Positions 32,449 through 40,740 of a stretch of DNA of 64,000 nt are shown here, in pieces. The notes beneath the pieces were generated by a model that had not been told where the DNA came from, made no database searches, and saw only the letters and a program-made list of their open reading frames with translations. The position numbers were made by a program, and so were the translations under genes. Each line of letters begins with the position of its first letter. Positions within the stretch are counted from its first letter, which is position 1. The stretch covers positions 1-64,000 of the forward strand of contig CAMFBH010000001.1 of NCBI GenBank assembly GCA_945948515.1, read 5' to 3'. This DNA comes from an uncultured Clostridia bacterium (GTDB lineage Bacteria > Bacillota > Clostridia > Oscillospirales > Acutalibacteraceae).

Positions 32449-33111
32449 TTAAACATACTCTGAAACTTCAATTATATCGTTTATATTAGGAACATCGCTT
32501 CTGAGCCCTTCATCCTTAAACCAGCCGTAGTTCATTCTTATTGCCTTCATTCCGGCGCCGAGCGCACCCTCAATATCATTAACGGGGTGATCGCCCACAT
32601 AAACACATTCGCTGCAATTCAAGCCGAGCTCACGAGCCGTTATTTCAAAAATCTCTTTATTCGGCTTATGAACGCCCAAATCCCCGCTGACAATTACAAT
32701 ATCCATATAAGGACGCAATCCGCTTTCATCCATTTTGTGATTTTGAAGATATGAGGGACCGTTTGTTATAACTCCGAGGAGCAAGCCCTTTTCCTTTAGC
32801 TTCTTTAAAAGAGGAATTGTGTTAGGGAAAATTTTGTTGTGGTCGCCGAACCTTGTGTCATAATGATTAGCAAGAATTTCAGCGCTCGGAGCATCTTTCC
32901 AGCCCCACAGAGAAATAAGCTTTGAATAATACTCAACGCGGTTAACATATCCGCCGTTTCCGTAATTAACCATATCTTCTCTGCGCTTTTCCTTTTCATC
33001 ATTGCTGATATTAGGCATAAAGTCCTCGAAAAACGAATCCATATAGCTTTCAAAAGCAAGCGTTCTGTCCTGAAGTGTTTCGTCAAAATCAAATAATACT
33101 GCTTTTATCAT
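32449..33111 (-). CDS. HAD-family hydrolase (HAD-IA, YjjG-like)
   Basis: A 220-aa phosphatase of the haloacid dehalogenase superfamily: motif I FDFDETLQDR (nucleophile Asp), motif II VITNG, motif III Lys in the VHKPNKEIF segment, motif IV VGDHPVNDIEGA. The cap position and sequence resemble YjjG-type nucleotidases, but the substrate is not determined. Its start lies within the 3' end of ribF (23-bp overlap), making it the last gene of the long rimP-to-ribF unit. Confidence 0.88.
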   Translation of the reverse strand: MIKAVLFDFDETLQDRTLAFESYMDSFFEDFMPNISNDEKEKRREDMVNYGNGGYVNRVEYYSKLISLWGWKDAPSAEILANHYDTRFGDHNKIFPNTIPLLKKLKEKGLLLGVITNGPSYLQNHKMDESGLRPYMDIVIVSGDLGVHKPNKEIFEITARELGLNCSECVYVGDHPVNDIEGALGAGMKAIRMNYGWFKDEGLRSDVPNINDIIEVSEYV

Positions 33112-33904
33112 TTTGTAGCTGCAACCTCAATTCATCAACGGAAGAAAAGGTTTTTTCTTCTCTAATGTATCTCACAAGCTCTATTCTTACCGTTTGACCG
33201 TACAAATCGCCGTCAAAGCCGAAAATGTGTGTTTCCGAAAGCGGTGATTCAAGTCGGAAGGTTGGTCTTATTCCGATATTTGTAAAGGATTTGTAGCGCT
33301 TATCACCTATAACGGTAACGCTTTCATAAACTCCGAACTTGATTTTGGTAAGGCTTTCGGGAATTTTTTGATTAACTGTGGGAAATCCGATTGTTCTTCC
33401 CCTTTTATCGCCCTCAATAACTTCGCTTTCATAGGTAAAGTTATATCCGAGCATTTCGTTTGCCCGCTCTATTTCGCCGATTTCAAGAGCCTTTCTTATT
33501 CTTGTTGAGCTAATCGGCTCACCGTCGAAATCAAGATGCTCAAGAATTCTAACCCAAATTCCGTGCTGTTCGAGATGAGCTCTGAGGTCGGCGGCGCTCC
33601 ACGAAGCGTTTTTCCCGAAGCGGAAATTAAAGCCGCATAAAACAACCTCAGCATTAAATTTGTCTATCAGCACTTTTTGAATAAACTCTTCGCCGGAAAG
33701 ATTTTTAATATCCTCAAAGCGAGCAAAAACAACATTCTTATACCGTTTTTCAAATATGCTTTTTTGAAGCAGCGAAAATCGGTTGTTAACGCAATAGATA
33801 ATAACATTATCCGCACCTGTTACAACCGTTTTATGTGCTCTGTGCATTCCGTCAAAATCGCCCAAAGCAACCGCTGTTTTGTTTTTATAAATACTGTTTG
33901 CCAT
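33089..33904 (-). CDS. ribF: Riboflavin kinase / FAD synthetase
   Basis: Bifunctional enzyme that phosphorylates riboflavin to FMN and adenylylates FMN to FAD. The 271-aa protein is shorter than the usual 305-320 aa. The FAD synthetase half begins GDFDGMHRAHKTV (HxGH-like motif altered to MHRAH) and keeps SSTRIRKAL. The riboflavin kinase half (about 150-271) keeps RTIGFPTVN and the FTNIGIRPTF motif. It starts 3 bp after truB. No FMN riboswitch is present. Confidence 0.92.
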   Translation of the reverse strand: MANSIYKNKTAVALGDFDGMHRAHKTVVTGADNVIIYCVNNRFSLLQKSIFEKRYKNVVFARFEDIKNLSGEEFIQKVLIDKFNAEVVLCGFNFRFGKNASWSAADLRAHLEQHGIWVRILEHLDFDGEPISSTRIRKALEIGEIERANEMLGYNFTYESEVIEGDKRGRTIGFPTVNQKIPESLTKIKFGVYESVTVIGDKRYKSFTNIGIRPTFRLESPLSETHIFGFDGDLYGQTVRIELVRYIREEKTFSSVDELRLQLQNDKSSII

Positions 33905-33907
33905 AAA

Positions 33908-34804
33908 TCAATCTCTTTTTGTGAGCAGCCTTTCCACCTTAAGCTCGCCCGTTTTTTCACTGCATCTTCCGAGTCCGAGAAAAATATTGTTTCCGTAAAC
34001 TCTGTAAAGCGCGTTGTCGGTTAGATTTTTTCTGAGCCTTTCAAGACTCAGCGCCCCGCCGTTTGAAAAGCGCCTTGCCTGAGCCTCGCTCACATTAACG
34101 GCCTTGCAATATGAAAGCGCCGTTTCAACGGAAAAAATACAATCCGAAAAGCTGCCGTTATTATCTTTTATCTCCTGAAGCTTTTCAAGAGTAACACAAT
34201 CATCAAGCGTAAATCCCATTGCAGATGTGCGAACAAGCTCACACAAAACCGCACCGCATCCGAGCTCCCTGCCGATATCGTCAACAAGGCTTCTTATATA
34301 TGTTCCCTTCGAACAATGAACATCAATAACATAGCTGTTTGCGTTGTGCGACACAAGGCTGATGCTTTTAATCTCAATCTGCCTTGCCTTTCTTTCTATT
34401 TCAACACCCTGCCTTGCAAGCTCATAAAGCCTTTTTCCGCCTACCGATACGGCAGAATACATTGGAGGCACCTGCATAATTTTGCCTTTAAACCTTTGCA
34501 TTGCTTCCAAAACATCTTTTTCGCTTGCTTCAACCTTGCTTTGAGTTAAAACAGTTCCGGTAATATCGAGCGTGTCGGTTGTTTTTCCGAGAAGGAAGGT
34601 TGCTCTGTAAGCTTTATCACTGTCGGGAAGATAATCAATAAATTTTGTTGCCCCGCCGAGAACAATCGGAAGAACGCCTGTTGCCATAGGGTCAAGAGTT
34701 CCGGTGTGTCCCGCTTTCTTCTCTGCGGTAATTCCCCTCATTTTAGCAACAACACCGAAAGATGTTATATCCTTCGGCTTGTTAACACATATTATTCCTG
34801 TCAT
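33908..34804 (-). CDS. truB: tRNA pseudouridine-55 synthase
   Basis: Isomerises U55 in tRNA. The 298-aa protein has the catalytic region GHTGTLDPMATGVLPIVLG with the active Asp, YSAVSVGGKRLYELAR and the KGTYIRSLVDDIG motif. The ATG at 34804 overlaps the stop of nrnA (ATGA), so this start is preferred over 34822. Part of the rimP-nusA-infB operon. Confidence 0.95.
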   Translation of the reverse strand: MTGIICVNKPKDITSFGVVAKMRGITAEKKAGHTGTLDPMATGVLPIVLGGATKFIDYLPDSDKAYRATFLLGKTTDTLDITGTVLTQSKVEASEKDVLEAMQRFKGKIMQVPPMYSAVSVGGKRLYELARQGVEIERKARQIEIKSISLVSHNANSYVIDVHCSKGTYIRSLVDDIGRELGCGAVLCELVRTSAMGFTLDDCVTLEKLQEIKDNNGSFSDCIFSVETALSYCKAVNVSEAQARRFSNGGALSLERLRKNLTDNALYRVYGNNIFLGLGRCSEKTGELKVERLLTKRD

Positions 34805-35745
34805 ACAAGAAGCACTCCGCATTTTTCAACAAGCATTTCGCGCGCAGACTCAACATCGGTATCAAAACGGCATGCTGCCGCCTGCGGATGACCTCCGCCT
34901 CCGAACATTTTTGCAAGCTCTGCGGCATTAACCTTTTCAAAGGTTCTTATTGAAGCCTTGCAGGTTCCGTTTTTATTTTCACGGATTGTTATTCCGATTT
35001 CAACGCCCTCAATCTGACGGGTAAGCGGAGCTATTGCCTCTGTTTCCTGCTCCGATGAACCCGTTGCCTCATACATATCCTGCGTTATTGTTATAACTGC
35101 AACCCTGTCGGAGCAGTAAAAGCGCATACTGTCGAGCGCAAGGCGTTCAAGGCGCGCATAGGTTTTTGTTTTCGTTTCAAACATAACTCTGTTTATCCAG
35201 CCGTTGCGCGCTCCCGAATCAATAAGATGCGCCGCTATATGATATGTTTGGCTGTTTGCACTGTCATACCTGAAGCAGCCCGTATCCGTTGTTATGCCGG
35301 TATAAAGGCAATCTGCTATCTGGCTTGATATTTCAACTCCCATTTCACAAAGGAGCATATAAATATTTTCACAGCATGCAGCGCTCTCAATTAAAAGCAG
35401 CTTATCTGCATAGTGAGAGTTTGTTGAATGGTGGTCTATACACAAATCAACCCTGTTTTTATACTCCTCCGGAACTGAGCCGAGAAGCTCCTTTGTTGCA
35501 ACATCAACGGCAACAACATAATCAACAGGAAATTCGGAATTATCAAGACCGAATGATAAGTAAGAATATTTTTTCGGAATTTCATCTGAGCAAATAACTC
35601 TTGATTTTTTACCCAAAGAATTCAATGCACGGCAAAGAGCAAATCCCGAGCCGAGAGTATCTCCGTCGGGACGCTCATGTGTGAGAATAAGAATATTATC
35701 CTTGCTCAAAAGAAGCCGTGCACATTCCTTTAATTCAATCCTCAT
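34801..35745 (-). CDS. nrnA: DHH/DHHA1 phosphoesterase (bifunctional oligoribonuclease/pAp phosphatase, NrnA-like)
   Basis: Degrades short oligoribonucleotides and pAp. It is 314 aa with DHH motifs (HERPDGDTLGSG, VAVDVA, CIDHHSTN) and a C-terminal DHHA1 domain with FGGGGHPQAAACRF. Its position between rbfA and truB is standard for Firmicutes. Overlaps rbfA by 11 bp and truB by 4 bp. Confidence 0.93.
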   Translation of the reverse strand: MRIELKECARLLLSKDNILILTHERPDGDTLGSGFALCRALNSLGKKSRVICSDEIPKKYSYLSFGLDNSEFPVDYVVAVDVATKELLGSVPEEYKNRVDLCIDHHSTNSHYADKLLLIESAACCENIYMLLCEMGVEISSQIADCLYTGITTDTGCFRYDSANSQTYHIAAHLIDSGARNGWINRVMFETKTKTYARLERLALDSMRFYCSDRVAVITITQDMYEATGSSEQETEAIAPLTRQIEGVEIGITIRENKNGTCKASIRTFEKVNAAELAKMFGGGGHPQAAACRFDTDVESAREMLVEKCGVLLV

Positions 35746-36082
35746 TTTTTACACCCTTGAGCTTTTCAAAAAGCTCCATACCTTTTTCAATAGAATCATC
35801 GGCAATAAACTTAAGCTCCGGACTTTTTCTCAGATGAAGCTTGTTTGAAAGCTCTCTTCTGATATATCCCGAAGCGGCAGTCAGCCCTTTAACGGACTGC
35901 TTTGCCGTTTCAATTCCCTCAAATGCGCTTATATAAACCTTTGCATAGCTGAGGTCACTTGCAACATCAACCTTAACAACGGTTAACATACCGCTTATTC
36001 TCGGGTCCTTGAGAGTTCTGATTATTGAAACTATTTCTCTTTTAATATCCTCGGATATTCTGCTTGAATGGAATCCTGCCAT
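35735..36082 (-). CDS. rbfA: Ribosome-binding factor A
   Basis: Late 30S assembly factor with a KH-like fold, 115 aa. Typical segments are RISEDIKREIVSIIRTLKDP and the SDLSYAKVYIS strand. The start at 36082 (MAGFHSSRI) is preferred; the frame extends upstream into infB without a binding site. The gene begins 5 bp after the infB stop. Confidence 0.94.
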   Translation of the reverse strand: MAGFHSSRISEDIKREIVSIIRTLKDPRISGMLTVVKVDVASDLSYAKVYISAFEGIETAKQSVKGLTAASGYIRRELSNKLHLRKSPELKFIADDSIEKGMELFEKLKGVKNED

Positions 36083-36087
36083 TTTTA

Positions 36088-38457
36088 TCAATCCCTGTAT
36101 TCTTCGGTAATATATGCCTCGAAGATGTCCCCTGCCTGAATATCCTGCCAATTTTTGAGCGAAATACCGCATTCATAGCCTGAGGATACTTCTTTAACAT
36201 CATCCTTAAATCTCTTAAGACCGGCAATTTCATCCTCGGCAATCTGCTTGCCGTTTCTGATAACACGAACCTTGCCGTTTTTCTTAACGGTTCCGCTTGT
36301 AACAAGTGAGCCTGCAATTGTGCCGGCAGAGGAAATTTTATAAACCTCGCGCACTTCAACGGTACCTGTGTCAACATCGCGGTACTTGGGAGCTCTCATT
36401 CCGCGCATTGCGGCTTCTATCTCCTCAATAGCGTCATAGATGATTGAATATGTTTTAATCTCAACGCCGTCGCGCTCTGCCGAATCAGCGGCAATCTGGT
36501 CAACAGCGGTATTAAACGCAACTATAATTGCATTTGAGGCGTTTGCGAGCATTACATCCGACTCATTAACAGCGCCTACTCCTCCGTGAATTATCTTAAC
36601 GCGAACCTCGTCGTTTTCAATTTTAAGAAGGCTTTGCTTAACTGCCTCAACCGAGCCCTGAACATCCGCCTTAACTACGATGTTGAGCTCCTTCATCTGT
36701 CCGTCCTGAAGTGTGTCGAACAGAGTATCGAGAGTAACCTTCTGATAAAGATTAAACATTTCTTCCTTAGCGGCATGCTTTCTCTGCTCAACAAGCTCTC
36801 TTGCAAGCTTTTCATCTGAAACGGCATTGAACTCATCGCCGCTCATGGGAGCACTGTCAAGTCCCATAATTTCAACGGGAATTGACGGGCCTGCGCTTTC
36901 AACTGCATTGCCTCTGTAATCGGTCATTGCACGGATTTTACCGACAGATGTTCCTGCAACAACAACATCGCCCGCTTTAAGAGTTCCGTTTTGAACAAGA
37001 AGCGTTGCAATAGGACCTCTGCCCTTATCAAGCTTTGCTTCAATAACAACACCCTTTGCGCTTCTGTCGGGATTAGCACGAAGCTCCGACATTTCAGCAA
37101 CAAGAAGAATTGTTTCAAGAAGCTTATCTATACCGTCCTTGGTTTTAGCGGAAACGGGAACGCAAATAACATCGCCGCCCCACTCCTCGGGAACGAGCGA
37201 ATGCTCTGTGAGCTGTTCCATAACTCTTGTGGGATTTGCTCCCTCTTTATCCATTTTATTGATAGCAACAACAATTTCAATTCCTGCTGCCTTTGCGTGA
37301 TTTATTGCCTCCACGGTTTGGGGCATAATTCCATCGTCTGCCGCAACAACAAGAACGGCAATATCTGTTGCCATTGCGCCTCTTGCTCTCATTGCGGTGA
37401 ATGCGGCGTGACCGGGCGTGTCAAGGAATGTGATTTTATTTCCGCCAACATCAACCTGATATGCGCCGATATGCTGAGTAATACCGCCTGCCTCGGTTGA
37501 TGTTACATCTGTATTTCTTATTGCATCGAGAATTGAGGTTTTTCCGTGGTCAACATGACCCATTACGCAAACAACGGGACAACGCGGAACTGTGTTTTCA
37601 TCAGTATCCTCAACATCCTCGATAATCTGCTCCTCAATTGTTACAACAACTTCCTTTTTAACCTTTGCGCCAAGCTCTGTTGCAACGATTTCGGCTGTGT
37701 CAAAATCAATAACCTCGTTAACGCTTGCCATAACTCCGAGCTGCATGAGCTTTTTAATTACCTCGCCGGCAGTCATTCTGAGAAGATTTGCAAGCTCTCC
37801 TACCGTAATTTCTTCGGGAATGGTAATGGAAATATGCTGCTTCTTTCTCTGCTCTGCAATTCTTGCAAGACGCTGTGACTCTGTTTCGCGCTTTGAATGG
37901 CTGTGCATTCCCTGAGGCTTTTTCTTTCTGTACTGCTTGCTCTTCTGATTAAGCTTCTGCTTCTTCTGCTGCATGTCGTTCATTGCACGGCTCGGAGCAA
38001 TATCCTCATATTTTTGATTGTACTTTTCGAGATCAACATTGTTTACTCGTGTATCAATTCTGCGCTCTGCACCCTTGGTACGAGCCTGAGGAGTTGAATT
38101 TGCTTTTTTCTTTGCTTTTTCCTCTGCGCGCTTTGCAGCCTGCTCCGCCATTTGCAGAATAGCAGCCTGGCTCTCGTGCTTTGCGTTTTTCTTTACACTC
38201 TGATTATCACTGCTTTTCTTGCGTGCGGGCTTTTCTTTTTCCTGTGTATTTGACTGATTAAAATAAGAATCAAAACTTTTAACACTGTTTTTAAGAGTAA
38301 TACCGTCAAAAAGGATATTAAGCTCATTATCTTCAAGAACGGTGTTGGCTTTTTTAGCCGGACCGTCTGTATATTGCGTAAGAATATCAATAATCTCCTT
38401 ATTGGATTTACCGAAATCCTTTGCAACATCGGATACCTTGACCTTGTTTATAACCAT
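36088..38457 (-). CDS. infB: Translation initiation factor IF-2
   Basis: GTPase that places initiator tRNA on the ribosome. The 789-aa protein has an IF2 N-terminal subdomain (residues 1-55), a Lys/Glu/Ala-rich linker, a second N domain (about 200-255), the G domain (GHVDHGKTS, DTPGHAAF, NKMD) and C-terminal domains II-IV. Standard place in the nusA-infB operon, downstream of the L7Ae-like ylxQ gene. Confidence 0.97.
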   Translation of the reverse strand: MVINKVKVSDVAKDFGKSNKEIIDILTQYTDGPAKKANTVLEDNELNILFDGITLKNSVKSFDSYFNQSNTQEKEKPARKKSSDNQSVKKNAKHESQAAILQMAEQAAKRAEEKAKKKANSTPQARTKGAERRIDTRVNNVDLEKYNQKYEDIAPSRAMNDMQQKKQKLNQKSKQYRKKKPQGMHSHSKRETESQRLARIAEQRKKQHISITIPEEITVGELANLLRMTAGEVIKKLMQLGVMASVNEVIDFDTAEIVATELGAKVKKEVVVTIEEQIIEDVEDTDENTVPRCPVVCVMGHVDHGKTSILDAIRNTDVTSTEAGGITQHIGAYQVDVGGNKITFLDTPGHAAFTAMRARGAMATDIAVLVVAADDGIMPQTVEAINHAKAAGIEIVVAINKMDKEGANPTRVMEQLTEHSLVPEEWGGDVICVPVSAKTKDGIDKLLETILLVAEMSELRANPDRSAKGVVIEAKLDKGRGPIATLLVQNGTLKAGDVVVAGTSVGKIRAMTDYRGNAVESAGPSIPVEIMGLDSAPMSGDEFNAVSDEKLARELVEQRKHAAKEEMFNLYQKVTLDTLFDTLQDGQMKELNIVVKADVQGSVEAVKQSLLKIENDEVRVKIIHGGVGAVNESDVMLANASNAIIVAFNTAVDQIAADSAERDGVEIKTYSIIYDAIEEIEAAMRGMRAPKYRDVDTGTVEVREVYKISSAGTIAGSLVTSGTVKKNGKVRVIRNGKQIAEDEIAGLKRFKDDVKEVSSGYECGISLKNWQDIQAGDIFEAYITEEYRD

Positions 38458-38478
38458 ATATTTTTCCTCCTGACCTGA

Positions 38479-38799
38479 TTATGTTAAGTCATTCCCGAAC
38501 AGCTCTTCGAGTTTGACTGCAAAATTTTCATCTGTAACCGAAAGCACACCGGCTTTATATCCGAGTGCATAATGAAAATCGTTCATTGAATAAGAACAGG
38601 TAACAAAGTGAGCCTTTGAATCACCTTTTTCGGCAGTAACCTTAAGCTCATTTTTAAGCCTTTGCGATGCATCTGCGGAAAAAACCACAAGATGCGCCTT
38701 GTTTTCATAAAGGCTTTTTGCAACCATATCATGCCCCATTTGAAGCTTTCCCGCTCTTCGGCAAAGCCCCAGCATTGAAAGAATTTTATCACTCTGCAT
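38479..38799 (-). CDS. L7Ae/L30e-family RNA-binding protein YlxQ
   Basis: A 106-aa protein of the L7Ae family: LGLCRRAGKLQMGHDMVAKS and the AHLVVFSADAS strand are typical of YlxQ, which binds kink-turn-like RNA in Bacillus-type nusA-infB operons. It overlaps ylxR by 11 bp, indicating coupled translation. Confidence 0.92.
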   Translation of the reverse strand: MQSDKILSMLGLCRRAGKLQMGHDMVAKSLYENKAHLVVFSADASQRLKNELKVTAEKGDSKAHFVTCSYSMNDFHYALGYKAGVLSVTDENFAVKLEELFGNDLT

Positions 38800-39058
38800 T
38801 CTTCATTTCCTCTTCAAGCTTATCGTAAACGCTTTCATCTATTTTTTGAGAAAATGCTCTGTCGAATGCTTTTTTCTTTCTTGCGGCTTTAAGGCATTCG
38901 GGATTTTTGCAAACATAAGCTCCGCGCCCTGCCTTTTTTCCTGTTAAATCAAGTGATATATCACCCTCGCTGCTTTTTACAACGCGCACAAGCTCGCGCT
39001 TGTCAAACATTTGCATACAGCCCGTGCACATTCTCAGCGGAACTCGCTTTTGCTTCAT
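38789..39058 (-). CDS. DUF448 RNA-binding protein YlxR
   Basis: An 89-aa basic protein: RVPLRMCTGC, GRGAYVCKNPEC and AFDRAFSQKI are the DUF448 signature, with a CxxC pair at each end of the core. YlxR has been reported to act as an RNA-binding or transcription-linked factor; the exact role here is unknown. The ATG at 39058 is preferred over a GTG at 39067 because GGGAGTGAGG lies in front of it. Between nusA and ylxQ. Confidence 0.92.
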   Translation of the reverse strand: MKQKRVPLRMCTGCMQMFDKRELVRVVKSSEGDISLDLTGKKAGRGAYVCKNPECLKAARKKKAFDRAFSQKIDESVYDKLEEEMKNAE

Positions 39059-39078
39059 TTGCCTCACTCCCGAAAAAA

Positions 39079-40131
39079 TTATTCTGCTTCGTAGAATCCC
39101 GACTCGGGTTTAATATCTATTTTCCAGCCGGTAAGCTTAGCGGCAAGGCGAACATTCTGACCCTTATTGCCGATTGCAAGGCTGAGCTGGTCATCGGGAA
39201 CTGTTGCTCTGCACGATTTGATTTCATCGTCAAGAATTTCAACGGAAATAACATCCGACGGTGCAAGCGAAGCGCTAACAAATTCTTCGGGATTTTCGCT
39301 GTACTTAACTATATCAATCTTTTCTCCGCCGAGTGCTTCAACAATATTTGAAACACGCTGACCTCTCGGACCTATACAGGAGCCTACGGGATCAACATCC
39401 TCATCCTTGCTGTAAACTGCGATTTTTGTTCTTGAGCCTGCCTCACGGCTGACTGATTTAATTTCTATTGTTCCGTCAAAAATTTCGGGAACCTCGGTTT
39501 CAAACAAACGGCGAACAAGCCCCGGATGTGTGCGTGAAATCATAATTTTGGGACCCTTGCCCGATTCCTTAACATCAACAACAAAAATTTTAATTGTTGA
39601 ATCTTCAACAAGGACCTCGCCGGGAACCTGCTCCGATTTTGGAAGAACAGCCTCGCTCTTTCCTATTTCAAGAGTTGCACTGCCTGTTACGGGATCAATT
39701 CTGACAACCTTTGCGCTTACAAGCTCCTGATTCTTGCTCTGGAATTCCTTAAGCATCTGTCCTCTCTCTGCCTCTCGGATACCCTGACGGATAACATGCT
39801 TTGCAGTTTGAGCAACAATTCTTCCGAAATCCTTTGTTTTAAGCGGAATGTCGATTGTTTTTCCGACCTTTGCGGATTTTCTGATTGCCTGAGCATCCTC
39901 AAGAAGAATATCTGCATCCTCGTCTTCGATTTCTTCAACAACATTTTTGCGAACATAAACCTTTATTTTCTGCTTTTCGGGGTCTATATCACAAAATACG
40001 ATATCCTTTCCGTTGTAATCGTGCTTTGCGGCAACAACTATTGCATTTGAAATTCTCTCATACAAATAATCTGCCGGTATTCCTTTTTCGCTTTCAAGCA
40101 TTTTAACTGCTTCAAAAAACTCTTTACTCAT
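39079..40131 (-). CDS. nusA: Transcription termination/antitermination factor NusA
   Basis: RNA polymerase-associated elongation factor of 350 aa. The N-terminal polymerase-binding domain (residues 1-125), S1 domain (about 135-200) and two KH domains (PVGSCIGPRGQRVSNIV and LAIGNKGQNVRLAAKLTGW) are present. There is no C-terminal acidic repeat, as usual in Firmicutes. The start at 40131 (MSKEFFEAV) follows AAGGAGG; the frame extends upstream toward rimP. An intrinsic terminator-like hairpin before rimP could let NusA affect its own operon. Confidence 0.96.
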   Translation of the reverse strand: MSKEFFEAVKMLESEKGIPADYLYERISNAIVVAAKHDYNGKDIVFCDIDPEKQKIKVYVRKNVVEEIEDEDADILLEDAQAIRKSAKVGKTIDIPLKTKDFGRIVAQTAKHVIRQGIREAERGQMLKEFQSKNQELVSAKVVRIDPVTGSATLEIGKSEAVLPKSEQVPGEVLVEDSTIKIFVVDVKESGKGPKIMISRTHPGLVRRLFETEVPEIFDGTIEIKSVSREAGSRTKIAVYSKDEDVDPVGSCIGPRGQRVSNIVEALGGEKIDIVKYSENPEEFVSASLAPSDVISVEILDDEIKSCRATVPDDQLSLAIGNKGQNVRLAAKLTGWKIDIKPESGFYEAE

Positions 40132-40147
40132 TTTTCCCAATTCCTCC

Positions 40148-40627
40148 TTAAATAAAATCATTAATATCGAAATCGTCAAGCTTAACGAATGAAACCTCGC
40201 TTCTGTTTACGGAAAGCTCGGAAGAATTTGCAAGCTCAACGGTAACCGTTTTGTTTTCATAAGCTTTCAGAACTCCGCTGAAATCACGAACATTGTTTAT
40301 CGGACGGATTGTGCGGAGCATAACCTTTTTTCCTATGCTTTTTTCAAAGTGCTCATCCTTAACAAGCTCTCTTTCAACTCCCGGAGAGCTTACCTCAAGC
40401 ATATAAGATTCCTTAATAGGATCTGCTTCATCGAGAGGCTTTGAAATTGCGTGAGTTAAATCAACGCAATCATCAACCGTTACTCCTCCCGGTTTGTCGA
40501 TAAAAATTCTGAGATATCTGTCTGCTCCCTCTTTAACGAAGCGAATATCCCAAATTTCAAGGCCGAGCTCCTCTGCAAAAGGAAAAACAATTTGATTAAC
40601 CTTATTAACTGTTGAGCCTCCTGCCAT
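40148..40627 (-). CDS. rimP: Ribosome maturation factor RimP
   Basis: A 159-aa 30S assembly factor: LGLEIWDIRFVKEGADRYLR, DCVDLTHAISKPLDE and YMLEVSSPGVERELVKDEH are the conserved blocks. First gene of rimP-nusA-ylxR-ylxQ-infB-rbfA-nrnA-truB-ribF-HAD. AGGGGGG precedes the ATG, right after a hairpin and T run. Confidence 0.95.
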   Translation of the reverse strand: MAGGSTVNKVNQIVFPFAEELGLEIWDIRFVKEGADRYLRIFIDKPGGVTVDDCVDLTHAISKPLDEADPIKESYMLEVSSPGVERELVKDEHFEKSIGKKVMLRTIRPINNVRDFSGVLKAYENKTVTVELANSSELSVNRSEVSFVKLDDFDINDFI

Positions 40628-40640
40628 CTAATCCCCCCTA

Positions 40641-40675
40641 TAAAAATTTGAGAGCGGTTCAAAAGAACCACTCTC
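40641..40675 (-). terminator. Terminator-like hairpin before rimP, possible attenuator
   Basis: On the minus strand, arms at 40675-40665 and 40660-40650 (11 bp, one G-U or mismatch position) with a TTTT loop are followed by AAATTTTTA. It lies downstream of the rimP promoter and 14 bp before the rimP start. It may end read-through from the beta-helix gene and also attenuate the rimP-nusA-infB transcript. Confidence 0.7.
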
Positions 40676-40706
40676 ACCATGAGATATAAACTTAACTTAC
40701 TAATAT

Positions 40707-40734
40707 ATATTAGCACAAGATTTTAATATGTCAA
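40707..40734 (-). promoter_or_regulatory. Promoter of the rimP-nusA-infB operon
   Basis: On the minus strand: perfect TTGACA (40734-40729), 16-bp spacer, TAATAT (40712-40707). It starts only 6 bp past the stop of the upstream beta-helix gene, which has no terminator of its own before it. Confidence 0.75.
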
Positions 40735-40740
40735 GTACTT

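Noticed and set aside
33905..33907. FMN riboswitch before ribF
   Set aside because: ribF follows truB by 3 bp inside a long operon, leaving no room.
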